Positions 11,940 to 23,959 of a stretch of 64,000 bases of DNA are shown piece by piece; the stretch's first letter is position 1, and the number at the start of each line of letters is the position of its first letter. The stretch comes from Siderastrea radians. Its lineage: Eukaryota > Cnidaria > Anthozoa > Scleractinia > Rhizangiidae. The notes under the pieces are model-generated. The model was not told the DNA's origin, did not search any database, and saw only the letters and a program-made list of their open reading frames with translations. The translations under genes were made by a program, and so were the position numbers. The stretch lies in NCBI GenBank assembly GCA_964017195.1, contig OZ024889.1:51993418-52057417 (forward strand). The letters are read 5' to 3'.

Positions 11940-13330
11940 TATTGAAAGCATTATGAAATGTTCGACAGGTTCATCGAGTTTGCTCATTCCAAAATGCTTC
12001 ACAGTAGCAGCTGCAATAAAGGCATCTGTTTCCATTTTGACTTAAGTTTTGCAGTAATTGAAGTTGTCGAGGATGTTTGAGCTTTTAGCATTCACTTGGT
12101 TGATAACATTCATGGTGCTTGCACGTGGTTCTAACATCATTAACTGAAAAGGAGTTGAAAAACAAACAGCACGCAGCCTCCTTTCTGCCTTTTTCCGAAC
12201 ACAGACTGTAGTATCCACTACTATTTACAACACTAGCGCAACATAAACAACATGACAGAGAAGACTGCGAGGTCGGAATATTTTTACTGGGGTTGTTTTC
12301 ATTCGCACAAATGCCATTTAAACCATTGTGAATCATTTGACAACACGAAAACTAGCGTGTAATTTAAAACCCAAGTCTGTTATCTCTTCACGTGCTATTA
12401 CAATGTGATCACAGTAGGAGACGTTCGCTGTGATTGGTTTGAATGTAATAGGATAAAAAGTACAGTAAAGCAAAGCATGCTGGCCCAGAGGTTTTTTCTC
12501 ATGGCTTTGCTGCTCATTGCATCGCCAACACAGCTCGGTCTCTAGCTGATTTTGCCCGATGCGAGCAAGAAAACACCCTCTAGTTCTACATCACAAGGTA
12601 AAAGTATACAATACAAACCTATGTACAGTTGTAAAAAATACAGTTTCAGTTGTTAACAATCACATACTACTCTATACAATGTTTCAAACCAAAAAAATTA
12701 TATTTATAAAATGTACAATTTTTTGAATAAAATTAATAATGCGGAAGATCTACAATAAAATCGGGAGTAGTTGCGAAAGAGAAAACAGTCTTTACAGGTT
12801 AATAATTGTCCATATACGACAATAGAAAGCCACAACAGCCACGCGTCTCATCTAAACTGGGAGTTAAGTGGAAACATTTCAGCAAACATGCTTCGGGTAC
12901 AATCTGGGAACAGTAGGGAAGATTGCTAGAAACATATCCCAGGTGTTCTCATCTTATACAAATAACACAGCGGATTAAATGCACTTCCATATGATGCTTG
13001 TTCCATCAGTGAGAATGGCATTTTTGCTAGTAGAGTTAGAAGTGGGTGTAGGAGCAGGCAAATAGTGGGCAGGTTAGTTGCTGCGAACTGTCCCAACCTG
13101 CTCCTGTAAAATAGTACGCCTTAGGACGCCTTGGGGAATAAGTGCAGACTGGCTACCCAGTTATGGTCTGCTTTAACTCTGGAACAGCTCGTGGTATATT
13201 TTTACTTCAAGTAGCCCTGCACACTTACAAACTTCCGATCTCGCGATTCTTTCAACTATATCTTAATTTTTACAAAGCATCCTTTTTTGTAAGTTAATTT
13301 AGAGGACGTTACGTCACTCCCAAGCTAGGT
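11940..13330. other. Gene-poor interval
   Basis: AT-rich sequence with only short open frames. I recognise no protein, RNA or repeat unit. Confidence 0.4.
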
Positions 13331-13660
13331 AGTAAAGTAATCGTTAAATGTTAAATTTACTTGACAGAACCAACAAGGGATTTGGGAAGAGATTCAGTCA
13401 TAGGTTTATAACGAAATTAATAAGCTTTAGTGGGGTCGACTGGTTAACAGAGAGAATGGCTAATTAGCTGGGAATGAAGGTAGATGTCAGGGTGATGAAA
13501 GAGTTAGTGAAACATGACATTTTTTAGCACGGATCAGCACTGATCTAGTGGTGTTGTTAGCAGTTTGTTTAGAAGGTGGCAAAGTAACAGGTTAAAGCAA
13601 GTGGGAGTGTTACCCACGAAAAATAAGAGAAGAGGAAATAGTAAATTACTGCTTGTTGGT
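13330..13660 (-). repeat. Diverged LTR-like block
   Basis: This block shares ordered words with 14345-14681: CAGAACCAA, AGCACTGATCTA, GTTGTTAG, TAACAGGT and a GTGGGA-(n)-TCCCAC-like element. It may be a solo LTR of the envelope-carrying gypsy family or a related non-autonomous repeat. Alignment was by eye only. Confidence 0.4.
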
Positions 13661-13699
13661 TCTGCCAAAATAAAATTAAACTAAAACATAATTAAGGCA

Positions 13700-14340
13700 A
13701 TATTTGTGTGGTAACAACAATATTCGTAGTCACAGCTTCCAGAGATGCAAAAAATGTTTACTATTATCTACTTGCTAAAATAATCAGGTGCTGCAGAAAA
13801 AGATAAATTTCCTCAACTTTAAGCTGTGTTGTTGTTGATAAGATAAGAGCGGTCTTTCGGAAGTTTAAGTTACAACATTTATTCCAATTAATAGCTTCAA
13901 TCAATCCCAAAATAACATAAAACCAAACAACCCTTATAATGTCAAGTCACGATGTTTACGATAAAGGAAACTGATGCAACACCTCAGTTAAGCCAAGATC
14001 TTGCATAAAGATATTATTTCTTTGGAATTGTTGTTGAAAAATTCTCTTTAGAAATTTGTACTGGCACGGGGATGCTCTTTGTAAGTCCGCTTGCTTGACG
14101 AGAAGTACGCCAGTACTTAGGGATCTTTGTATATGACAGTTCAAACTTTCCACGAAATACCCAAACAGCAACGACTAGCTTGTCAGCAGCAAAACAACAA
14201 TTAACTTTATAGCACTCAATCACAAATCAATCATTTTCTGTTTTACAATGTTTTTTCCCTATCTTATGGACGTCAGTCCGGAAGTTACTTAATCCGATTA
14301 CATATTGTTTGTATCAGCATTAATTTACAACTCTGGGTGA
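13700..14340. other. No supported gene
   Basis: Short overlapping minus-strand frames near 13956-14223 show no domain. The interval separates two LTR-like blocks. Confidence 0.3.
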
Positions 14341-14344
14341 GAAT

Positions 14345-14681
14345 TATAGTGGACAGAACCAATGGAAAACACAGTATGTGACTAAGCAAAACTTAAGTAA
14401 TAATTTAACAAGCGTTAGTTAGCATTATTGGTAGACGGAATAGCATAGTTAATTGACGGCAATAGAGGCAGTTTTGGGGCCGTGAAAAACTCAATGAAGG
14501 GTAAAATTATAACGTGAACTAGCACTGATCTAATAACGTTGTTAGTTAAAGATAAGGGGAAAGAGAAGGCGACTAAAATAACAGGTAAAAACAGGTGGGA
14601 AAGTTTCCCGCGCGAATTGAACTTCAGGTGTTTTCCATTGATTCTGTTTTTAAAAGAATAAACTATAATTGTTCCATCACA
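14345..14681 (-). repeat. Putative 3' LTR of gypsy copy 1
   Basis: On the minus strand this block follows the envelope gene and a polypurine tract. It starts TGTGATGGAACAATT at 14681, as LTRs commonly start with TG. Its inner end is uncertain and was placed after the TTGGTTCTGTCCA word near 14345. No matching 5' LTR was found because the element is truncated at its 5' side. Confidence 0.4.
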
Positions 14682-14684
14682 TGA

Positions 14685-14697
14685 CTCCCCCCTCTCG
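14685..14697 (-). other. Polypurine tract
   Basis: Minus-strand CGAGAGGGGGGAG lies between the envelope gene and the putative 3' LTR. This is the place where plus-strand DNA synthesis of an LTR retroelement is primed. Confidence 0.5.
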
Positions 14698-15079
14698 AAA
14701 AAGCTCGACCTCGAGCGGTCAGTAATACTTAGATGTACAATAAGCGAAAGCGAAAGCATCAATATACAATACTTTTTTTTTGTTTTTGTTTTACATACAC
14801 ACTAGCAAGCGCGCTCGATAAATGGAATTCAGTATCGCATTACTGCACTAATGGACCACAATAGAAAGTACATCTGCTCGCTTTAAGGTAGCTGCACAAA
14901 AAAAAAAAAAAGAAATGTCCAATGTTGCGATAGGTACTGAGTTCCACGTGAATGAGCCGGCACAGCAAATTTGTAAATCATACTATACTAATATGGATAG
15001 TTAAAATATATAGATACATACGATTACGTAAATAAAACATAAATAAAACAGAATTCATGGTGAGAAGTCGTCAGATAGT

Positions 15080-17036
15080 TCATTCATCGGGTTGGTGCAT
15101 TGGTAAATGGCAAACTTCGCAAGGGTCATCACTGCTGTCCTGAACTTGGAGGTCTTGAAGTGTCTCCTGTGGTCGACGTCTTGGTAAGCATGCTGGTAAA
15201 TGGCGGCAGAACTTGCGTATCAGAAGGAGTAAGGCGACTGTGTTTAAGGCCCTGAATACAAGTGCCACATAGGTACAAATATCGTTCACAGTTGATGTGG
15301 AAGCATCGTGTATGTGGGTGATACTGTCTCGCACGGCATTCAGCTGTCGTGACAGACGGCTGTCGATGATCGTCATCCGTTGGTTTCCACAGTATATATC
15401 TGATGTGCTCTGGGTTGAATAATGGGATGTTAACTTCCATGGTATCCGGACATACTCCCAGGCCAGTGGCCAGGCAGAGGAGAGGTGTTTATAGGTCCCG
15501 TATTAAGTTGTAGGGTATCTGCTGTTGTCGCCAAATAGTAACGTCCGCCGAGGACATGTAGAGGGTGTAGATCTGAGCAATCACATGCGGGTTGATGGTG
15601 TCTGGGAAAAGACAGCTTGGTCGTTGGGTTCCAGGGGAAACCAAGCCATGCAACGTTTTTGACAGATTGAAAAATATGGTGTGGACATAGTAATGTACGA
15701 TCTTGTTGGAAACATTTTTGTAAGGAATCAACCTGGACTAGACTTTTCACATTAGAGCATGTTACTAATGCAAGATTATCATAGGTAATGGGGCCGGTGT
15801 AGCATGTGCCCGAGATATTGTACTTAAGTGGGGTCAAGTATTCAACCGTACAGAAGGAATTTTTATGAGGAATTTCAGGTACGGTGAATAAAAGGGAGAG
15901 GTCCAACTGTTTACCAGTTGCTCAATATTCACAAGGGAATTGACAAGAAGTGGGAACCCGTCCTAAAGAGCCTTCTCGGTGAAGGCCATGGTGTTATCAG
16001 TGTCTAAGCGAGCAGAAATATCAGAAACTAAAAAACGAGGGAAGTGTGAGTAACCAACAAGTACCTTCTGGGATAAATGTGTGAGTTGAGTCAGGGTATC
16101 TTCGATCTCACTTAGCCTAAGGATAGAGTAGAATGCACGGTTGACAGACGTGGAGAAATGTGACATGAATTCGAGAATGGAGTTGTGGTGGCAATGTTCT
16201 ATATTAGAAAAATTTGTTAGAGATTGTACCCAGTCATTAAATGTAGAGTCAATTTCATGGAGCGTGCCCATGACACTAGTGAGTTTAGTGTTTAAATTAT
16301 CTGTGGTCTTAATGAGGTAGATGATTTTACCATTAATGACATGAACAAGGCTTTGAGAGATAGACATAGCACTTGTGAGTTGACGGAGGGTTGAGTGGAG
16401 GTTGGTAACAGTGTTAGAATCACAAGAGTGACCTGTAGCCGTGTAAATTTTGCAAAATATGCCGAAAAGACCTGCGTGGCATAGCCAGCTGGAGCGACGC
16501 ACGCGTGATGTGGGTTGTAGCCAAACTTTTTCATTCGAAGAAAAACCACGGCAATTTTGCAATGCCCATTGTTTACACTCCGACAGAGATGACTTATAAA
16601 CCCGAGGACAGGTCATGTGAGAATATTGATAAAAACGACGTAAATATGAATCACATTCGATAAGATTTGAAAAGCCGGGCATAGACAATAGACGACGGAT
16701 GGAGCGTTGGATGGTTGAAACAGAATTGAGTAACTGCCTTAAGAATGCATTGTCGGCCCCGGAGCATGTGACTTTTAGTTCGGGAGTAGGAACGATTGGT
16801 ACTGTTTTAAATTTCAGCGCCAAATGAATTAATTTTGTTTCGGTGAAAAATACTAGTGCCCGTGGGTTATGGCTTAGGAATAACGAGGAAGGATAAAACG
16901 TTACTACCTCGCCGGTAGGGTCAAAATTGTTTGGATCAAATGAGACTACTGGTGGAAGAACAACAAGCAGTGTGAAGGTGAGCACCAGGAGTCGAGTCAT
17001 TGGGCGTGTTCCGCTACTGGAGGATCCTGTGGGCAA
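15080..17036 (-). pseudogene. env: Envelope-like glycoprotein of gypsy copy 1, broken
   Basis: This is a surface glycoprotein of retroviral env type. The first frame (17036-15963) has a hydrophobic leader (LLVLTFTLLVVLPPVVSF), several paired cysteines, and a basic furin-like site RVRRSS followed by a Gly/Ala-rich hydrophobic stretch WLCHAGLFGIF, as for a fusion peptide. A long helical region follows. The C-terminal part (about 15376-15080) has a heptad-like segment, a membrane anchor (TYVALVFRALNTVALLLLIR) and a short tail with a CxxC pair. Breaks: an in-frame TAG at 15963-15965, a frameshift between there and 15906, and further frame changes near 15430. The same parts are conserved in copy 2, which supports a real gene. 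The target receptor is unknown. Confidence 0.75.
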
Positions 17037-17806
17037 GAATAAGTGCGATTATTAAATTCTTGAAGGAGCCTAGGGTCATGTAGATGTTCCTCAGGTTCCC
17101 AGGTTCCCTCGCGTTCAGGATACCCTGCCCATTTAACAAAATATTGGGGTTTCCCATTTCGAATTCTTTTGCGGAGGGTGCGTTCTGCAGAGAACACTGA
17201 GGGGTCATCGCCTAAGGGATCAGGGCGAGATTCATCAGTGGTGGGGTCTGGGACAAAACTATCGGGGGGGTAAATCATCAATAGATAAATAGAATGCGGA
17301 GGAGTCATCCTGTGGAGGGGGCAGAATGGGTCTTTCATCGGGGTCAGTGACTGGTTCCATTCTATTAGCGTGTACTGTGGTAGTGACTTCACGATTAGTG
17401 TGACAGGTTCGAAGGCGAAAGTGCACAGGGGAGAGTTTCTGGATGACCCTATAAGGGCCATGCCAACGATGTTGAAGTTTACGGGAAAGCCCTCTTGTTG
17501 GCTTTCGTAATTGGGTTTTTGTGCTTTGAGGTCATAGTACAATTTCATTTTTTGTTGTGCCCGTTGAATATTTTCTTTAGCAATTCTATGGGAGTGTTCT
17601 ATGCTTTGTACAATACGTTTGCGATGTTCTACAATTGAGGGAGACAGGTCCTTAGGTGTGAGTAGATTTACATCCATGGGTAGACGAGGTTCTCTCCCGT
17701 ATAGCAGATAAAAGGGGGATTCCCCTGTGACATCAGATGGAGACACACGATAAGCAAAAAGGATTTCTGGAATATGTCGGTCCCAGTCTTTTTGGTCTTT
17801 GCTCAC
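16997..17806 (-). pseudogene. Integrase C-terminal part with chromodomain (copy 1)
   Basis: The frame starts inside the integrase after the catalytic core, at SKDQKDWDRHIPEILFAYR, and runs through a GPY/F-type region (which is disturbed: the expected tryptophan-rich segment near 17500 is shifted). It ends with a chromodomain around NGKPQYFVKWAGYPEREGTW at about 17170-17090. Chromodomains on gypsy integrases guide insertion to marked chromatin. The upstream zinc-binding and DDE core is absent: the coding text jumps from the integrase entry region at 17803 directly to this block, so an internal deletion occurred. The end overlaps the env start by 40 bases. Confidence 0.8.
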
Positions 17807-19291
17807 AAAGTAACATTATCATGGCCCTGTGTAAGGATTTCATAACGCAGGGCTGCTGGGATGACCAGTTGAGAAAAGCTCTCTTTACCACAAGACCCAC
17901 GAGAGTAGGCAATATGGTAGAGCAAGCCGTCCTCATCTAGGTAAAAAGAGTCATTGGAAAGTAGAATTGCCCTAGCCTGTGGGTTTGATTTAGGGAGTAT
18001 GCCAGATTCCAGATAATCAATTATGTCAGCCAAATGGGCATCATGGCGTTGGTGAAAACGTATGACATCAGATTGAACTCCCTCAGTAGTAAGGGTATTG
18101 ATACTCTGGTCAGAGTGAGGTCTACGTGACAATGCGTCCGCATTGCCATTTGACTTCCCTGAGCGGTGATGAATAGTAAAATCAAATTGCTGTAGGAGTA
18201 AAGACCATCTGGCGAGAGACCAGTTGGATGTTTGACTGACATCAGCCATTTGAGAGCATTGTGATCAGTGTAAAGTGCCTGCCGTAGAGGTATGACTGGA
18301 ATTTCTTTATACCTGCTACAACTGCCAGAGCCTCACGTTCAGTTGCACTATAATTACGTTCAGCAGGGGTGAGGTCACGACCTGCATACGCAATAGCAAC
18401 CTCTTTGCCATTTTGAGTCTGGCCCAAAGTCATGCCAATGCCATCAAGGCTTGCATCAACATGCAAATCAAAGGGGCGTGTGAAGTCTGGGTATGCAAGA
18501 ATGGGGGCAGTCACAAGAGCTTGTTTGAGAGCATCAAAGGATTGCTGGCAGTTAGTGTCCCACTTGAAACGGACGTGTTTCCGAAGGAGATTGTTAAGGG
18601 GTGCGGCGATTGAGGCAAAACCCTTAACGAAACGGCGGTAATAGTTTGCCAACCCAAGAAAACTGCGAACACCCTTGGTATTCTTAGGGACAGGGAATTC
18701 TGTAACTGCACGGATTTTGTCAGGGTTTGGTTGAATACCATCTTTGGAAACAACATGGCCGAGATATTGCACACTATTTCTGGCGAAAAAACATTTTGAT
18801 GGCTTGAGTTTAACATTAGCCTGTCGTAGCCTAAGGAACACGTCTTCCAAGTGTTGAAGATGTTCTTCAAAACTCCGTGAATAGATAATGATGTCATCTA
18901 TGTAGATTAGGCATGTTTTCCAATTAAGTCCCCGGAGGACGTGTTCCATTAAGCGCTGAAAGGTGGAAGGCGAATTACAGAGCCCGAATGGTAAAACAGT
19001 GAACTCATATAAGCCCTTGTGAGTAATGAATGCGGACTTTTCCTTAGCAGTGGGGTGTAATTCGATCTGCCAATAACCAGACCTTAAATCGAGAGTGGAA
19101 AAAATTTGGGACCCCTGTAGTGCATCAAGGGTGTCATCAATACGTGGGAGGGGGTAGGAATCTTTCTTAGTTATCTCATTTAATTTCCTGTAATCAACAC
19201 AAAAGTGAGTAGTACCATCCTTTTTCTTTACAAGAACGACAGGGGCTGCCCAGGGACTAACTGATTCCTGAATGATATTCTGGGATAACAT
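17803..19291 (-). pseudogene. Reverse transcriptase and RNase H (copy 1), frameshifted
   Basis: A first frame (19291-18242) carries a typical Ty3/gypsy reverse transcriptase: CVDYRKLNEITKKDSYPLPR, FSTLDLRSGYWQI, TVLPFGLCNSPSTFQRLM and the catalytic YIDDI. The tether (FLGLANYYRRFVKGFA) and an RNase H start (DLHVDASLDGIG) follow. Near 18245 the reading changes frame and continues in 18249-17803 with the RNase H tail (HHRSGKSNGNADALSRRP) and the integrase entry region. It copies RNA into DNA in a cytoplasmic particle. The broken frame means it is not functional as it stands. Confidence 0.9.
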
Positions 19292-20163
19292 GTCGGTGAT
19301 TTGGGTATCAATTTCTTCCCTTTGACCTGGAGATGTACGATATGGGCGTAGTCTAATAGGTAAGGCATCCCCAGTATCAATGGTATGTTGGACCTCCCCT
19401 GTACGCCCCAGGTGTGAGGCCGTGGGGGCAAACAGTCCTGATATTTAGATAGCAAATCTAGGAGTTGTTCTTGTTGAGGTAGGGGCAAATTGCTCTGGGA
19501 GAGATCGAAGGTGATGTTGGGGTCACCTAATAAGGGAACATTAGCGTCAGTCTCGGTTACACCTGAGGGCTGATTGGAGAGGCTGATTGCTAAGAGGTCC
19601 TTGTCAGTGGCCGTGAAAGTTCCCAATTGGGCACGTCGGTAGATTGTGACTGGCATGGTGGATGGGTTTAAGAGTCGTATGGGGACAGTATTGGAAGGTG
19701 ATAAGGATACTAATTCTGCTGCTCCACAAACATGATAACGGTCTGAGAGTTCAGCCCTTGGGTCTATAATTCCCACAGTTCCTTGCGGAACGGGAACACT
19801 TAATTTACCACAGACAAGGGTCTCACTAATAGGAGGGAGAACATATGTCTTAAGGGCATGTACGGAACATAGGAGAGGTTTTACAGGGTGGTGGTCGTCT
19901 GCAGGGAGGGGATGTTTTGAAAAGGCAAACTCATGATGGAGAGAGATTGTGTGATGTTCTAGGTCAATGATGGTTTTAAAGCGTTCTAAAAAGTCCTTAC
20001 CCAAAATAACATCATGCAGAAGATTTTCTATCACAAGGGCATTATGGTTAAAAGTGTGGTGTCCAACTATCATTGGGTCTCCATTGACGGTTCTTACTGA
20101 CAGGGTTGAGGTGGGATGGGGAGGGTGTTTAACTGGTGCTGGTAGGCGTTGCCAGAGGGCCAA
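19228..20163 (-). pseudogene. Retropepsin C-half and pol linker (copy 1)
   Basis: The frame holds the second half of a retroviral-type aspartic protease, seen as DVILGKDFLERFKTIID near 20060-20010. A linker follows toward the reverse transcriptase, where the frame is disturbed near 19440 before LILGMPYLLDYAHIVHL. The catalytic DTG half is missing because similarity ends near 20170. It overlaps the reverse transcriptase frame by about 60 bases in a different frame, which indicates another frameshift between them. Confidence 0.7.
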
Positions 20164-20179
20164 ACTGATTGCAGTGATA

Positions 20180-20269
20180 GCTGAGCCTGAGTGTTAGCAG
20201 CCATGGACAGCTGTTTCGACCTAAATATAAGGTCTCGTCAGCATGGCATAGCTAACACTCAGGCTCAGC
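20180..20269. repeat. Perfect 19-bp inverted repeat with 52-base loop
   Basis: GCTGAGCCTGAGTGTTAGC at 20180-20198 is the exact reverse complement of 20251-20269. The loop contains CAGCTGTTTCG and ATAAGG. It lies exactly where the retroelement coding sequence stops. Confidence 0.9.
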
Positions 20270-22990
20270 GTTCCCACAAAAAGTCATCAAGTGATGACAA
20301 AGAGAGGCACTTGTAAGATGTGGCTAAAAAGACAAAAAGTCACAAGTCCCTCAGATGCGTGCTCTGGGTAGGCTTGTAGCCACAAATGGGCACTATGGCC
20401 ACGTAGGTAGCGGGTATTATCCCTTGATCTACCCCCCAAAAAATTGGCTAAGTTGTGTTGGCCACAACTGGTTTCATAAGTAACACACATCTTTTTTGTT
20501 TTTTGTTATGTGTGCATAGTTTTCAGCATGATTTATGGCAGAATAATTATACTTCAGTGCTATCTACCAGTGCTATCTACAAACCTTAACTTCCATGTTT
20601 TCATGGCCCTCGATGTCAGGTGGTCGAGATTTCACTATCTTGTGTACCCTTTGTTCCATTTCCCGAGATACTTGTAGAATCCACGAGCAGGGGATGACGG
20701 CCCCTCCCCCCCCCCCCGCCACCATCCTGTCTGTTCTGCTGCCACTTCTCCAGTGATACAACTGTAACAGAGAAACACAACAATTTCATTTTAATCTGGG
20801 GAGGAGAGAATTCAAACAAAATATAACCCTAACCTAAACCACAACCTGGAAATGTAAATTGGACCTTGTGGTCGTCATAAGGTTTCCAGTCAAGATGTGA
20901 CAGAATTGGTATTTTTGGACGCTGGGGCATACGCTGAACAACATTTGGCCAGATTAAAGAATAAATCCAAAGCCCTAGAATTTCTTTATTGATTTGTGGC
21001 TCACGAAGAAAATGTTTGCATGAATTGTAGGACAAAAAGAACACTAACCCATAAACACTTTACTTTGCCTTCTTCCAACAGCTGAATGAATGTGTTGTTG
21101 AGGAAGTGTTGCTCTTGGCCAATTTATTTTCCCATCACTTCTCTTACTCTGTATTCCTTCCTCTTCGACTTGCTCCCCATAACTGTCCACTTCGTTTTCT
21201 CGTCAAGATTTTGAAGAAGCTTACATAGTAGTGCATATTCGCCTTTAGCCACGCTCGAGTCTTCCCTCTCGACATTCACACGACAGCCAACAGGCAACTT
21301 GATTCCAAATTCACAGTACCTAAAAATGACTAGCCGAGTTCAACTTCTCCATGTTTATTTAACAATATATTTCCAAGAGCAAAGCACTCAAAATCTATAA
21401 GCTTCGAGGCTTACCCTTTGATCATACCATTTGTGATCTGCACCGCCATCATATCCATTTCCAAGTCTTCCCTTCATCTTAAAAAACTGCGGTCTAGTAC
21501 ATAACAACGGCAAATACGATTTAAATCATAAACCAATCTGGTCTTCATAACAGTAGAGGCAAACTTACTGACCTCGTTTCGCCATATTTCACGGGAAATT
21601 CAAAGAAATATTCTCTCCAAACAGCTAAAATCCTTGCTACTACCAACTCCACACTAGCAACAGCAGCATGTGACATTAGTTAGCGTGATGTTTTCCTGGC
21701 GAAAAATGTCGACTTCCCATTGGCTTAGATGCTATAGCGTTGTGACTGCTGCAAGTGTGATTGGTTGAAATGGATGTATTGGAAGTTTACATGCTGTGAG
21801 GAATTGCAATGAGTAGATCAGCTGGCGACAAAAATGGATTCTAATGGAAATGATTCCTCCAAAAATGTTTCAAATCGAGAGGATAAATCAAAGTGAGAGC
21901 ACCAGGAAGGTTTTTATTTAGTGCCCTGTTGTTAGAAACTGTTTGCTATAATCCAAGTCAGCACAAGAGCCGATTTATATGCGACAACACCCGAAACTCA
22001 TTTGGCTCATTTCACATGCACGTGCACATTTATTTCACTGTTCAATTTTCCTTGTTTTTTCAGGGGAGACAAGAATCTAGACAAGGGTTGCAAGAGGTCA
22101 CAAAGAGGAAAAGAGGTAGTTACATTTAAGAGTGACTCTCGCCAACGATCTAAAGTTTTGCATCAGCGTCGGAAAGGCTTTTTTCAGTCTCACCTTATCC
22201 TAGTAAGCTCGTCGTGGTTCCTAAATATCGTCAACCATTCTTTGGCCATTATTGCACCATTCTCTTAGCATTTTGATGATTTGTTTACTTCTTCCAGTTG
22301 GGCGTCAAGGCTTTCCCCTTTGGAGTTGTTACCACGTGCTTACAGCTTCATGCTGCTCAATGAACTTCTTCAGTTCCTCTAGGTAATGGGTCCGCTCACA
22401 TCTACGTGTAAATGTACAAAAAAAGAAGAATACTTTAGTTTGGAAAAAGGTAAATGGATGTTATTGCCTTTGATTACCAAAAACAGTCACTTTCCTCAGT
22501 CTTGAGGAGAGCAAGGTACATGCATAATAGATTGGAAAGGTGAGTTTTTTACCAGCATCAATCAACAAATCACATCTTTACAGATCATTACTGCCTTCTA
22601 TACATGTAAGTTATAGGTTGTGAACATGAACCCTTTAAACTTTAATGCCAACATGCATATTCTCCACACTGATCTCCACACATTTCCTTTGGTACTGATG
22701 ATGAGGAGAATTTGTCTTACAATCAAGACCTTTTTTTCTACCTGATCATTTCCTTTATTCTCATGAACATTTTTTGATTAAGCAGTGATATTGCTAGGAG
22801 AAATTAGACGCTGGTCACTCCTAGTGGTTAAAGGGTTAAGAACTTTGGTACAATGTTAGATCAAACAGAGGGACTAATCAAATTAACATTCACAATTTAT
22901 CCTTCTGTGAATCAATTAAACTTAACTGTCTTGCAACTCAAACTGATACTTTGGTGTGAATGCATATGGCCTGAAACTGATTCTGTCACG
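20270..22990. other. Gene-poor interval
   Basis: Short frames only. A C-rich run (about 20704-20716) and no recognisable domain. It could contain host introns or intergenic DNA. Confidence 0.35.
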
Positions 22991-23009
22991 AACATATGAC
23001 ACCAGCAAC

Positions 23010-23880
23010 TCACACCAGTGCCCTCGCTCCATTATGTTTAGCATTGTCATTGAACGGTGATGGTTTTTGGCTCTTTTTACACAGTTCAAGGCACTTTCTG
23101 AGGTGAATCCACTGAAAACATGTCTTAACCATGTTCATGATACCAGTACGCAGCACAACCCAATCAAATTCCTTAGCACAACCAACACTTTCCTCATCCT
23201 TACGTAAAGCCTTTAAATGATCTGTCCATTCTTTACCATGGAAGGAAACAGCACCAGCCTCGGGAGGCGTCTTTCTGGGCAAAGGCACAGCAAATGACTG
23301 TCTCTTCTATAATGCTGACAGCAACCATGAGAGGAAGACCATCCATGGCTACAGAAATCCACTCTTGGGAACCAGCACCACTAAAACCATAACATTATAT
23401 ACGTGCTGTGCAACCAACACGACGAAGCACTTCAGTAATGGCCTTCTGAGAGTTTGGATTTACAAACACTGGATCAGAAACAGAAATGTTACAGCAGTGG
23501 GTGCCTGGTTAGAATGGACATGGCTCCATTCAACAGCAAATTCTTCGTGAACTGTCTTAACCTCCTGGCACAAACTGGAACCCTCAACATTCATGACTAC
23601 CTCATTCTCCTTGAACCTGTAGGGGTACTTTTTTACTGGCTCCACAAGTGCTGTGCCCAGGATGTCTTCACCAGTCAGCTTCTCTCGGCTGCTTTCAAAT
23701 CAACTCTTTATTCTTTGTTGATGCATTTAATAGTTGCACAATTGGGACATACCCGGCTGTTTTCTCGCAGGTTAATGTCCTTGACTTTCAAATTAACATC
23801 ATCTTTCAACAACCCACTCTCAACCATTTGTTCAGAAATAACTTCCTTGAGACAGTCATGAATCAAAAACTTATTCTGAA
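23010..23880 (-). pseudogene. Degenerate coding tract of unknown family
   Basis: The minus strand reads like protein through several frames: one of 92 codons at 23288-23010 (with FHGKEWTDHLKALRKDEES), a segment near 23370-23280 reading SQEWISVAMDGLPLMVAV, and one at 23645-23460 reading EPVKKYPYRFKENEVVMNV. At least two frame changes and stops separate them. The tract could be a transposase-like gene, or exons of a host gene with the breaks being introns. I do not recognise the family. The same strand carries further coding-like blocks to 25800. Confidence 0.35.
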
Positions 23881-23959
23881 AATAAGACCAAACATAAAAA
23901 TGTTTTGTTCTTCAAAGGATGCAGAGATTCGAGGACATTGTTGTACAGTTTAATCCAAT

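Larger units (their letters stand above)
14345..20176 (-). mobile_element. Envelope-carrying Ty3/gypsy retroelement, copy 1, decayed
   Basis: Minus-strand order: protease C-half, reverse transcriptase, RNase H, integrase C-part with chromodomain, envelope-like gene, polypurine tract, LTR. This is the gene order of Ty3/gypsy elements with a retrovirus-like env. Gag and the first half of the protease are missing. The coding similarity stops near 20170, beside a perfect 19-bp inverted repeat, and the integrase core is deleted. A second copy lies at 32887-35944 on the same strand. Confidence 0.85.
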
